Below are positions 1 through 8,056 of a DNA stretch of 29,894 nucleotides, one piece after another; the stretch's first letter is position 1; each line of letters starts with the position of its first letter. This DNA comes from an uncultured Eubacteriales bacterium. Its GTDB lineage: Bacteria > Bacillota > Clostridia > Oscillospirales > Acutalibacteraceae. Made by a program: the position numbers and the translations under genes. The DNA is taken from contig CAJTXF010000028.1 of the NCBI GenBank assembly GCA_910580045.1, positions 1-29,894 on the forward strand. The letters run 5' to 3'. The notes below the pieces were generated by a model, which was not told the DNA's origin, made no database searches, and saw only the letters and a program-made list of their open reading frames with translations.

Positions 1-2710
1 GCTTGGGAGTGCCCAGAGGCACATCCTCGTCAGGAATCTCCTCGTCCGGCTCAGGGGTAGGAGTAGGCTCCTCAGTGGGCTCCGGCGTGGGGGTAGGAGT
101 AGCGGTAGGTGTCGGAGTGGGGGTAGGAATGACAACCACGGGAGGAGGGGTGGGGGTGCTGGTGGATATGGCAATCAAATCGAACCCAATCCGAATACCA
201 AATTCGGTATCCATGAAGCTGTTATTTGCCTCATCAGCAGCAATTGTCGTAAAGTTCAATACATATGGCTTTGTTGGGTCGCTTAGGAGAATCGGAATAT
301 TTGTGTTCATCTCAATGTTTCCGCCCTTGCTGTACTGCCGCATTTGCTCGTAAATGTCAACACCATTGTACTCAAGCACTTTACCGTAGTAGAAATAGTA
401 GAACGCTTCGTACAGATTTTGGCAAGTTTCCGTGCGCTTCATACCCTCGTGACCTTGGGTCAGTTTGGAGAATTCGGTAATCGTCAACTCCTGCAAGCTC
501 GTTGCCTGAGGTGCTTTTGGGTCTTTGCGGCGCCGGTTTGCATTAGTCCAGTCCAGATAATACTCGTCCAGACAATTACGAGTGATATCCTCGTCATTCT
601 CGTAATTGGCCCCATAACCCAGCTTGTGCAGTGCAGCGCCAATTTCAGCATCACTGGCGGTAGAATGGACGATGGCTTTCAGAGCGTCATTGTACAGTCT
701 GCGAGGAGCGAACGAAAAGCCATCTCCGTTTTCAGGACTCAGGATGTTTCCGTCAAAGCCAACACCAGCAATTGGGCCATCGGTCGAACGCAGCTCAGTC
801 GCCAAAAAGCCACTGTTCTCTTTGTAGGTCAGCTCATAGCCGCTTTGATTATCCAGATAGATATTGTAGACAATCCTATCACCGGGCTGAACTGTGTGCT
901 GGGGGCTTTCAGAGATTTTATTGCTGATTGCAGTAAGTGCTTCGGTCAAATCTACATGTCCTTCCCCGAGTACAAATGACTTGTCAACGGTAATCTTGAT
1001 GTCAGCAACCCACTTGCCATTTTCTTCGGAGGTGGATGGAATGTACTGCATTGAGTCCAGATTCGTGCATTCTACAGTAATACCGTTGCTGCACTCAATT
1101 CGTGCGGGAATGTTTGTAATGGGCTCAACACTGCCGGCCTCTGTTCCACTGGATGTAATGCCAGGGATTACTTCACGAACTGCATCAAAGTAGAAGTCGA
1201 CTTTTTTCCCTGTTGCAGCCATTTCAAAGGCTCGCTCAAATGGAATAACATCTCCACCTTGATAGAGTGTTTCGTTGGGGTTGTTACGAGCACGCCAGCC
1301 AACTACACCCCAGGTAATGCGCTCACCATTCTTTACATAGGTAAACTCTTTTCCCATGTAACTCCTGCCGTCAAAAATAGAACCCTCATGGTCGATAAGC
1401 GTGATGCCATCGCCCTGAATAGGATTTTTGCCAGCACTGTCTGAGCTTCCCCAGATAGTACCGTCAGCCTCTTTGATTACCCGGCCACAAAATACATCGC
1501 CATCGTCCTTGTAGGTTGTGGGATCCCAGTCATCGCAGGTGCGGATTCTGTAAGACATTGCGGAACATCCTTTGTTTTGGCACCCGACTTTGCTAGTGTT
1601 GAACTTGTGCCCCGTTGCAGGAGTGGTTTCTACAATGTCAGTGCTGCATACAGAGCAAGTATAAGTTACGGTACCGTCGGTGGTGCAGGTTGGCTCAATG
1701 GTTGTAACCTCATCAGGGTTCTCAGGCTGTGTGTGGCCAAGCGCAGGAATTTCTTCAGTGATCTCCTGGCCACATTCAATACAGTTGCCCTTCCGCTCAC
1801 CGGCTTCTTCGCAGGTCGCTTCTTTGGTAATCTCTGCGCTGTTATCAAGGTGATGAATCCCTGTTGCAGGAATTGTTTCAACAACAGCTTCACCACAGAG
1901 TAAGCAAGTCAGAGTGCTGGTTCCAGCTTCAGCGCAGGTGGGCGGGACGATAGTGGGCTTATAGTTGCTGAAATAGTGAGTGTTGGGGTCTAAACCAGTA
2001 GACTCATCAAAAGCAAAAAGCCATTCGCCGCCACAATCAAAATCGACAAGAGTCCAGGCTTTTGGAGTAGTGCAGTTAGCAGGGACAATGCCGTACCATC
2101 TATCAGTAATCCAACGATGTTCATGCTCCGGGTTGCCATCAGCAAGAACAAGTTTGCCTTTGCAGTTATGCCAATCGCCATTTTCTCCGCTGCAAGCAGG
2201 GCAATTCTCGTTAAGAGTGCGTTTGCCATCAACTAGAGGGCTGCAATGGTAACCCGTACAAATACAAGCAGGCTCATTGTCCTCCACCACAGGCGCTTCA
2301 GTAGGCTTATCTGCAGGGGACTGGGTGTCCTCAATGTCGTCAGCAGGTTCCTCAGTAGGCTGCTCTGTAGGCTCAGCTGTGGGGTCGCCCTCAGGAGACG
2401 CAGTAGGCTCAGTCTCCTCAGTCGGCTCAGCAGTAGGCTCGGTCTCTGCGGTCGGCTCAGCAGTGGGCTCGGTCTCTGTAATCGGCTCAGCGGTGGGGTC
2501 AGCAACAGGGGCCTCAGTAGGTACGGCAGTGGGGATGGCCTCAACTGTTGTCTCAGGGGTGGGGGCGGCTTCTACTACAGCTGGTGTAGTATTTTCGTCA
2601 GTCGCCTGTCCTTCGTCCGCAAACGCGGTCAGGTTCAGCATGCTCATGCACATCAGCAGAGACATAAGCAGAGCCAAACCCCGTTTGGACATTTTTTTCA
2701 TTTTTTTCAT
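1..2710 (-). CDS. Large secreted surface protein, wall-anchor type, C-terminus cut off by the window edge
   Basis: The minus-strand frame is open from the ATG at 2710 to the left edge, about 903 residues with no stop. An AAAGGA ribosome site lies 8 nt before the ATG. The N-terminus (MKKMKKMSKRGLALLMSLL...) is a signal peptide ending near AFA at residue 31. Residues about 44-144 are a Thr/Glu/Pro spacer of TAEPTAETEP-like repeats. Residues about 257-378 carry three Cys repeats of the form TC-x-(E/T)-x-G...C-x2-C...E-x-(I/T)-PA-(T/L)-G, common in clostridial surface proteins. The middle part is an unrecognised extracellular region. From about residue 847 a Pro-Thr stalk leads into EEIPDEDVPLGTPK, which resembles the segment just before LPxTG-like sorting motifs in gut Firmicutes; the anchor itself would lie outside the window. 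A role in adhesion is inferred from this architecture and from the c-di-GMP riboswitches in its leader. Partial gene. Confidence 0.85.
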   Translation of the reverse strand, partial: MKKMKKMSKRGLALLMSLLMCMSMLNLTAFADEGQATDENTTPAVVEAAPTPETTVEAIPTAVPTEAPVADPTAEPITETEPTAEPTAETEPTAEPTEETEPTASPEGDPTAEPTEQPTEEPADDIEDTQSPADKPTEAPVVEDNEPACICTGYHCSPLVDGKRTLNENCPACSGENGDWHNCKGKLVLADGNPEHEHRWITDRWYGIVPANCTTPKAWTLVDFDCGGEWLFAFDESTGLDPNTHYFSNYKPTIVPPTCAEAGTSTLTCLLCGEAVVETIPATGIHHLDNSAEITKEATCEEAGERKGNCIECGQEITEEIPALGHTQPENPDEVTTIEPTCTTDGTVTYTCSVCSTDIVETTPATGHKFNTSKVGCQNKGCSAMSYRIRTCDDWDPTTYKDDGDVFCGRVIKEADGTIWGSSDSAGKNPIQGDGITLIDHEGSIFDGRSYMGKEFTYVKNGERITWGVVGWRARNNPNETLYQGGDVIPFERAFEMAATGKKVDFYFDAVREVIPGITSSGTEAGSVEPITNIPARIECSNGITVECTNLDSMQYIPSTSEENGKWVADIKITVDKSFVLGEGHVDLTEALTAISNKISESPQHTVQPGDRIVYNIYLDNQSGYELTYKENSGFLATELRSTDGPIAGVGFDGNILSPENGDGFSFAPRRLYNDALKAIVHSTASDAEIGAALHKLGYGANYENDEDITRNCLDEYYLDWTNANRRRKDPKAPQATSLQELTITEFSKLTQGHEGMKRTETCQNLYEAFYYFYYGKVLEYNGVDIYEQMRQYSKGGNIEMNTNIPILLSDPTKPYVLNFTTIAADEANNSFMDTEFGIRIGFDLIAISTSTPTPPPVVVIPTPTPTPTATPTPTPEPTEEPTPTPEPDEEIPDEDVPLGTPK

Positions 2711-2750
2711 CTCAATTATCCTTTCTTTGCTTGTTGTCGGATGCAAAGGT
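2711..2750 (-). promoter_or_regulatory. Ribosome binding site with a possible sequestering hairpin
   Basis: The ribosome site AAAGGA (2724-2719) lies 8 nt before the start codon. About 20 nt upstream, ACCTTTGC (2750-2743) can pair either with GCAAAG (2730-2725) or with the AAAGG of the ribosome site. No intrinsic terminator was seen between the aptamers and the start codon. This suggests, but does not prove, that the riboswitches act on translation initiation. Confidence 0.35.
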
Positions 2751-2761
2751 TCCGGCGGCCG

Positions 2762-3000
2762 GGCTGGCATGGCGCGGGCGTGCCCGTGCTTTAGCCCCCT
2801 TGCTTTGCGTCCCGCCGTTTCCGGCGGTTTGCGTCGTCGCGGCCCGGCGAACATAACGGCTTTGCGCCGTGTTAGTCCCGTGGCTTTGCGTCCCACTGTT
2901 TCCAGCGGTTTGCTCTCGCGGCCCGGCGAACCTAGCGCTCTTTCGCGCTGTAGTCCCGTAGCTTTGCGTCCCATCATTTCCAATGGTTTGCCCTCGCGTC
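2762..3000 (-). promoter_or_regulatory. Three tandem cyclic-di-GMP-I (GEMM-I) riboswitch aptamers
   Basis: Read on the minus strand, the leader of the surface-protein gene contains three copies of the GEMM-I core: GCAAACC, a short stem with a GGAAA loop, then GGGACGCAAAGC. In the first two copies YACGGGACTA and a second hairpin with GAAA or GCAAA in the loop follow, closing at TTCGCC. Unit A is about 3000-2925, unit B 2922-2846 and unit C 2843-2762; the GGGACGCAAAGC blocks repeat every 78 and 81 nt. A and B match the family best. C departs after the core (AAGGGGGCTA instead of YACGGGACTA, and CAGCC instead of TTCGCC). GEMM-I RNAs bind c-di-GMP and often control adhesins, pili and motility genes in clostridia (established). 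Control of the downstream surface protein is inferred from position. Confidence 0.85.
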
Positions 3001-3317
3001 TTCTGGCCCAAAGCGATTGCAAAAGCGGACGGCCATTCCTGCCGCCGCAGCCAACGCGCGAGCCACGGCGGGCGGTTCCCAGGGCGGTTTCGCCTCATTC
3101 ACACGGCTTCCCCCTTTCAAAGCGCAAGCTGTGGTGCCTGCGTGTGAGCAGACCCCACCTTATTCTATGATAAGTATACCACCTTGATATGGGAAAAACA
3201 ACTATTATTTCATTTTTTTGGCAAAAAATATCACACCAGCACCTTATGATTCTTTATGAAACCTGCTATCAGCATGAAACACTCTTTCAGGGCTGGTCGA
3301 AAATTTTTATATCACGC
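3001..3317 (-). other. Distal part of the long leader, no gene recognised
   Basis: No coding region is supported here. On the minus strand, 3110-3001 is GC-rich and rich in short inverted repeats, and contains GGGGGAAGCCGTG, CCCGCCGTGGC and GCCAGAAGACGC. These recall pieces of a cobalamin riboswitch, but no convincing closing helix was found; a decayed extra GEMM unit is an alternative. The part from 3170 to 3317 is AT-rich and presumably holds the promoter, though no good -35/-10 pair was found. Confidence 0.3.
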
Positions 3318-3359
3318 AAAAAGGATTCACATCAGCTTTCCGAATTCGAATCCTTTTTT
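3318..3359 (-). terminator. Rho-independent terminator after the GH5 gene, possibly bidirectional
   Basis: The inverted repeat AAAAGGATTC (3319-3328) / GAATCCTTTT (3348-3357) is flanked by T-runs on both strands. It lies just downstream of the GH5 stop at 3392 and could also end transcription coming from the left. Confidence 0.7.
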
Positions 3360-3391
3360 CTATTTTTGACTCTAAAGCAGCACCGCCCTTG

Positions 3392-4969
3392 TCAGCGGTA
3401 GATAAGCCGCTCCAATACTGGCTGGCCCTCCACACACTGTACCCGTACCACAGTTTCCGGCGCGGGCGATAGGGGAAGGGGCTTGCTGTTCTGCGCTTTT
3501 CCCAAGCTCTGCCCGTCCTGGAGCAGCTCCAATGTTCCAGCAGCACCCTCTGCCAGTTCAACAGAAATTGTACTGCCCCGCTCAGCGCCGTACAGAGTGT
3601 ACTCTGCAAACTCTCCTGGGTGCATGGCCAGCCTGAGCGCGTCCCAGCAGCAGTCAAAGCCAAAGCGCTTCTCCGGCAGCTTCTCCGGCTCCACAATTTC
3701 CATGCCAGAGCCCTTCCGGTATGCAAAGAGGCCTTCCTGCTCACAGAACCCGTGGCTGCCGCCCTCGTCGAAGTCCACTGCCCGAATCGAGCATCCAGGC
3801 TCCCGGCGCACAGAAGCGCTGACCGCTGGGTTTTCCCTGCAGTTTTCCAGGAGCATATTGCTCAGATATTCGTCCAGCATGGCCTGGGCCTCTGGGTATG
3901 AGGGACGCTCCCCGCCGCTGGTATAGGCAGTGAACTTTTCCCAGCCCGCAGGCGCATTCACTGAGTAAGGGGAGTTCTCACAGGCCATCTTCTTCCAGGG
4001 CCAGATATTGTGCCCAATGCCCAGCTTCACCCCCAGGGGATACAGCGCCGCGAACCACTCAGGCGTATTCTCCCCGCTCTCTCCCAGCCAGAGGGGCTTG
4101 TTCCACCGCCGGGACAGCTCCAGAAATTCATCAAAGGCGCGCATATCCGGCATCACGGCGTAGCGGTGGAAGTGTATCAGCATATTGTTATCATAGTCTT
4201 GACAGAACACTGCTGTGTTGGTGGCCCAGTGGTGCCCCTCCAAAGAAAGCATATGCTGCTGGTCGTGTTTGCGGATTGCTGCGATAGCCTCCGCATAGAA
4301 GTCACGCAGCCGTGACACCAGGTGCTGGCAGGGCTTGCGTCCATCGTCCGGGCGGATGGGCTCGTTGAGCAAGTCATAGCCGCCCACAATCCAGCGCTCA
4401 TGATAGCGCTTGGCCAGCTCCTCCCATAGGGCGACAGCCTTGTCCCAGCTGTCCTGGTCCGTAAACAGCCTGGGGAAGTCATCCACACAGTCATCAATGT
4501 TGGCCCCGGTCTGGCCGCCGGGGGCGCCGTGCAGATCTAAAAACACATAGAGCCTGGCCTCCTCGCACCAGTCCAGAAGATTGTCAATCAGCCGGAAGCC
4601 CTCCTCCTTCCAGCGAATGCCCGGCTCATCCTCCATCAGCACCCGCCAGCCAATTGGCAGGCGCACGGAGTTATAACCCAGCTCCGCCATACGCAGAATA
4701 TCCTCCCGGCGGATGTAATTCGCCCGGAAGCGGGGCCAGAACTCCTCCGCGTACTGGCTTCCAGCCAGCTCCCGAACCACCTGCTCCAGCGTGCGGGGGC
4801 GGTCTCCCCGAGGCCCGGCCCGCCACATATACCCCTCACAGAGCAGCCAGTTGCCCAGCCCCCATCCGGAGAGCAGGATGGGCTCTCCCTTGCTGTTCAC
4901 AATCTCTTGTCCCTGTGCCCGCAGGAATCCGTTCACCCGCTGGCGGGACAGTTTTTCTCCGTTGGTCAT
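3392..4969 (-). CDS. Glycoside hydrolase family 5 (cellulase / exo-glucanase-like)
   Basis: 525 residues from the ATG at 4969, chosen because AGGAGG lies 7 nt upstream; the frame continues upstream but has no better site. The TIM-barrel signature of GH5 is clear: GWGLGNWLL near residue 35, YNSVRLPIGW at 99-108, FLDLHGAPGGQTG at 143-155, LLNEP with the acid/base Glu203, and LWLGESGE with the nucleophile Glu297. Residues from about 370 form an extra C-terminal region, perhaps a beta-sandwich. There is no signal peptide, so the enzyme is predicted to be cytoplasmic and to cleave short imported beta-glucosides or gluco-oligosaccharides; exact specificity cannot be read from the sequence. It is a single-gene unit with its own promoter and terminator, divergent from the DUF1538 gene. 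Confidence 0.9.
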   Translation of the reverse strand: MTNGEKLSRQRVNGFLRAQGQEIVNSKGEPILLSGWGLGNWLLCEGYMWRAGPRGDRPRTLEQVVRELAGSQYAEEFWPRFRANYIRREDILRMAELGYNSVRLPIGWRVLMEDEPGIRWKEEGFRLIDNLLDWCEEARLYVFLDLHGAPGGQTGANIDDCVDDFPRLFTDQDSWDKAVALWEELAKRYHERWIVGGYDLLNEPIRPDDGRKPCQHLVSRLRDFYAEAIAAIRKHDQQHMLSLEGHHWATNTAVFCQDYDNNMLIHFHRYAVMPDMRAFDEFLELSRRWNKPLWLGESGENTPEWFAALYPLGVKLGIGHNIWPWKKMACENSPYSVNAPAGWEKFTAYTSGGERPSYPEAQAMLDEYLSNMLLENCRENPAVSASVRREPGCSIRAVDFDEGGSHGFCEQEGLFAYRKGSGMEIVEPEKLPEKRFGFDCCWDALRLAMHPGEFAEYTLYGAERGSTISVELAEGAAGTLELLQDGQSLGKAQNSKPLPLSPAPETVVRVQCVEGQPVLERLIYR

Positions 4970-5010
4970 GACGCCGCCTCCTAGAATTTTTTGGGATTGG
5001 TCTTGCGGCA

Positions 5011-5039
5011 ATTGTAGCATATTTGTCAAGGTTTATCAA
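5011..5039 (-). promoter_or_regulatory. Sigma-A type promoter of the GH5 gene
   Basis: On the minus strand TTGATA (5039-5034), a 17-nt spacer and TACAAT (5016-5011) lie about 40 nt before the GH5 start. Confidence 0.6.
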
Positions 5040-5187
5040 TCTAAGTTTGGGCAATTTTGTGCCAAAATGAATTTGCATCCACAATATTTTTTGCTGTCTT
5101 GCTTTTTCGTGCTGCGGCCCAGGCAAAAATATGATAAAATATATTTCAAATAAACTAAGTTTTTCCCTATTTGAAAGGAGGCCTGCC

Positions 5188-6732
5188 GTGTTTTTTACAG
5201 AACCGCTGCGAGAAAAAACAAGGGCATCTCTCTTATCCGTGCTGCCCATCACAGGCATTGTGCTGGTGCTGAGCATCTCCATTGCACCGCTTTCCCCTGG
5301 GACGCTGGTGCTGTTTCTGTTCGGCGCGGTGCTGCTGGTGGTGGGCATGGGCCTGTTCACCCGGGGCGCGGACATTGCCATGATTCCCATGGGGGAGGGC
5401 ATTGGCGTGGAGATGAGCAAGTCCCGGCGGCCCTGGCTGCCTGTGTTTGTCTGTTTTGCACTGGGACTTCTTATCACCCTGGCTGAGCCAGATCTGCAGG
5501 TTCTGGCAGAGCAGCTGCCCTCTATTCCGAATCTTGTCCTTATCCTGACAGTGGCAGTGGGGGTAGGCGTATTTTTGGTGCTGGCCGAACTGCGTATGCT
5601 CTTAAAAATTCCCCTGTCCTATGCGCTGCTGGCCTGTTATCTGCTGGTATTTATCCTGGCGGCTTTTTCCCCTGACTCCTTTATCCCCGCCGCTTTCGAC
5701 TCAGGAGGCGTGACCACCGGCCCTATTACAGTGCCCTTTATCATGGCTCTGGGCATCGGCATGGCTGCTGTGCGCAGTGACAAAAACTCTGCTGTGGATA
5801 GCTTTGGCCTTATCTCCCTATGATCCATTGGGCCGATTCTGTCTGTGCTGCTGCTGGGAGTTTTCTATCCGCCCGCTGCCGGGAGCTATGTGCCCAGCGA
5901 GCTGACAGATATCATCACCACCCGGGACGCGGCCCAGGAGTTCGCCCGGGCCCTGCCCTCCTACGCAAAGGAGGTGCTGGTCTCCGTGCTGCCTATAGTA
6001 GGGCTGTTCCTGCTGTTCCAGCTGTTTACCCGGCGCTTCCACGGCAGTCAGATTAAGCGTATCAGCGTGGGGCTTGCCTATACTTATGTAGGGTTGGTGC
6101 TGTTCTTGACAGGGGTCAATGTGGGTTTCCTGTCAGCCGGGCAGGTGATTGGCTCTACCTTGGCCCTCAGCCGTTTTTCCGCTGTGCTGGTGCCAATCGG
6201 CGGACTGGTGGGCTATTTCATCGTGAAAGCGGAACCAGCTGTTCAGGTCCTCACAAAGCAGGTGGAGGAGGTTTCCAATGGCTCCATCTCTCAAAAAGCC
6301 ATTGGGCATTCCCTGTCCATTGGCGTGGCCCTGTCAGTGGCCCTGTCCATGGCGCGCATCCTGACCGGGGTCTCCATTTTCTGGTTCCTGATTCCCGGCT
6401 ATGCGCTCTCCCTGCTTTTGACCTTTTTTGTGCCCCAGATTTTCACAGGCATTGCCTTTGACTCTGGCGGCGTGGCCTCAGGCCCTATGACCACCACCTT
6501 TTTGCTGCCCCTGGCCATGGGAGCCTGCAGCGCGGGGGGAGGGGATATTCTTACCGATGCTTTCGGCATTGTGGCCATGGTGGCCATGACCCCCTTGATT
6601 ACAATCCAGCTCCTGGGGCTTGCCAGCACCCTGCGCCGCCGCGCGGAACGCCGCCGCCTGGCTGTAGAGCTGGCGCAGTCCGACTACATTATCTACTATG
6701 ACGAAGAGGAAAGTGAGGCGGATGCCCCATGA
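5188..6732 (+). CDS. DUF1538 family membrane protein (two domains) with an in-frame TGA codon
   Basis: The start is GTG 5188, since AAAGGAGG lies 6 nt upstream. The frame runs to 6732 (514 positions) with one internal TGA at 5821-5823, position 212. The protein is a tandem of two hydrophobic DUF1538 domains of about 200-240 residues, each with the hallmark DSGGV(T/A)(T/S)GP followed by D(S/A)FG. The two halves align across the TGA: DSFGLISL-[TGA]-SIGPI in the first, DAFGIVAMVAMTPL in the second. Many transmembrane helices are evident. No other stop or frameshift is visible, and the reading continues at full family similarity after the TGA, so the codon is either recoded (selenocysteine is the obvious candidate), a recent nonsense mutation or a sequence error. 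The gene overlaps the following P-II-like gene by 4 nt (ATGA), so the pair is likely co-translated. DUF1538 is regarded as a putative transporter; the substrate is unknown. Confidence 0.8.
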
Positions 6733-7415
6733 ACAGGCCGGAGCCCATGAAATTGATTGTCACCATTATTGAGCGGGGGCACGGCGCCCGGATGCGCCAG
6801 TTCTACCTGTCCGAGGCGTACCAGCTGCGCTGCGTCTGGCAGTCCATTGGGCAGGGCACCGCCTCCTCAGAGCTGCTGAACATTCTGGGCATTGGCACGC
6901 CGGAAAAGGATGTGCTTTTCACGCTGGCTACCGGCCCCTCTGCCCGCAGTCTGTTTCAAAATATCCACAGCGGACTGCAGGCCAACACCCACGCCAAAGG
7001 TATTCTGTTCTCGATTCCACTGAACGCGGTGAACGGTCTGGCTGCTGCCGCGCTGGAGCATTTGGAGACCCTTGAAATTGAAACGATAGGAGAGAAGACT
7101 ATGGACAGCCAAACCCGTCACAGCCTGATTCTGGTGGTGCTGAACCAGGGGTATACAGACACGGTCATGGCCACGGCCCGGGCCGCTGGGGCCAAAGGCG
7201 GAACGGTTCTGCGTACTCGCTGGGCCGGTGATGATGAGGTCCACAATATTATGGGCATTACAGTCCAGACCGAGCGGGAGCTGCTGGCCATTGTTACCCC
7301 ATACAAGGAGCGGGCCGCCATTATGGAGGCCATCAACACTGCCCATGGCCTGAAAGCAGAGGCCCAGGCATTGGTGTGCTCTCTGCCTGTGGAGGACATC
7401 GCCCGTTTGGGCTGA
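6729..7415 (+). CDS. Tandem P-II-like signalling protein, partner of DUF1538
   Basis: 228 residues; the ATG overlaps the DUF1538 stop as ATGA. Two P-II-like (GlnB-type ferredoxin-like) domains are joined by a short linker. Domain 1, about residues 7-108, begins MKLIVTIIERGHG. Domain 2, about residues 130-228, begins HSLILVVLNQGYTD and keeps the GAKGGTVLRTR segment typical of P-II B-loop regions. P-II proteins normally trimerise, bind ATP/ADP and regulate membrane transporters or enzymes. Two domains in one chain means that a trimer could only form with six domains or in a different geometry. Coupling to DUF1538 suggests that it gates the membrane protein (inference). An internal Met at residue 7 is an alternative start. 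A strong terminator follows. Confidence 0.8.
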   Translation: MNRPEPMKLIVTIIERGHGARMRQFYLSEAYQLRCVWQSIGQGTASSELLNILGIGTPEKDVLFTLATGPSARSLFQNIHSGLQANTHAKGILFSIPLNAVNGLAAAALEHLETLEIETIGEKTMDSQTRHSLILVVLNQGYTDTVMATARAAGAKGGTVLRTRWAGDDEVHNIMGITVQTERELLAIVTPYKERAAIMEAINTAHGLKAEAQALVCSLPVEDIARLG

Positions 7416-7427
7416 ACTGCGCCTAAA

Positions 7428-7467
7428 AGCAAAACCCGGCCAGATACCCTGGCCGGGTTTTGCTCTT
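7428..7467 (+). terminator. Terminator of the DUF1538/P-II operon
   Basis: Perfect stem AGCAAAACCCGGCCA / TGGCCGGGTTTTGCT with a short loop, 13 nt after the P-II stop. The T-run is interrupted but the TTTT in the right arm fits an intrinsic terminator. Confidence 0.8.
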
Positions 7468-7502
7468 TCACGCGCCTGGAGCCTGGTTACCCAAAAACGC
7501 AA

Positions 7503-7540
7503 AAAAGAAAGGGGAGAGCCTGGCAGGCTCTCCCTTCTTT
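7503..7540 (-). terminator. Terminator of the PadR operon (minus strand)
   Basis: Stem AAAGAAAGGGGAGAGCC / GGCTCTCCCTTCTTT around TGGCA. On the minus strand it is followed by TTTTTT, and it lies downstream of the stop at 7564. Confidence 0.75.
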
Positions 7541-7563
7541 ATTTGTGCAATAGAGTAAAGCTG

Positions 7564-8022
7564 TTATGACAAATGCCCGTAGGAATCACAGCGCAGTGAA
7601 ACCGTTTTACTTACACTTTCGCTCAGGTACTTAACATTGGCGTTGGCAAGAGCTGCATTGCCCAAAGTATAAGCGTTCTTACTGACAAAGGATGCATTCC
7701 GGTCGATAATCCCCACTGTAGCTGTAGAGGAGGTTGCTTTGGAGGAAACGCCGGGAGTGTAGGTGAATTCTCCATAAACTGTCACATTCCAAACAGCAGA
7801 GCCGCTAGCAGTATAATATGTAGCGGTTTTTGAGCCGCTTTTATAGCTGGCTCTGGCACTCTGCGAATTCTGAACTACTTCAATTACAAAATAGCTTCCA
7901 TCGTCCAGATATTCCACGGAAACTGAGCGCTCTGGGGCGTTATCTGCAGCGGCGGCACTGACAGGCATGGCCACAGAGAGGAGCAGAACCAAAACACATA
8001 TCAAACTTAATGCCTTTTTCAT
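7564..8022 (-). CDS. Small secreted protein of unknown function
   Basis: 152 residues. The N-terminus MKKALSLICVLVLLLSVAMPVSAAA is a classic signal peptide, cleaved near residue 24. The mature part is Ser/Thr/Tyr-rich and of beta character, with no cysteine before the C-terminal region and no transmembrane or sorting motif. AGGTGA lies a few nt upstream of the ATG. The family was not recognised. It is the last gene of a PadR-HAAS-like operon, 34 nt after the membrane protein gene, so it is probably the secreted output of that PadR-controlled unit. Confidence 0.75.
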   Translation of the reverse strand: MKKALSLICVLVLLLSVAMPVSAAAADNAPERSVSVEYLDDGSYFVIEVVQNSQSARASYKSGSKTATYYTASGSAVWNVTVYGEFTYTPGVSSKATSSTATVGIIDRNASFVSKNAYTLGNAALANANVKYLSESVSKTVSLRCDSYGHLS

Positions 8023-8056
8023 AACAGGGTCACCTAACTTTCAGAAATTTTTCAAT

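Noticed and set aside
2762..3000. CRISPR array suggested by regularly spaced repeats
   Set aside because: The spacing is uniform, but the conserved blocks form the c-di-GMP-I core and the parts between them are paired stems rather than unique spacers.
2712..3098. A 128-codon minus-strand frame across the triple aptamer region
   Set aside because: The repeats are explained by the GEMM-I RNA structure; the frame has no ribosome site and no protein family match.
2246..3170. Plus-strand frames over the start and leader of the surface-protein gene
   Set aside because: They are antisense to the signal peptide, the TEP repeats and the riboswitches; composition is repetitive and no ribosome site is present.
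5845..6732. A separate gene starting at GTG 5845 after the in-frame TGA
   Set aside because: No ribosome site precedes it and it would begin inside a conserved helix of the first DUF1538 domain.
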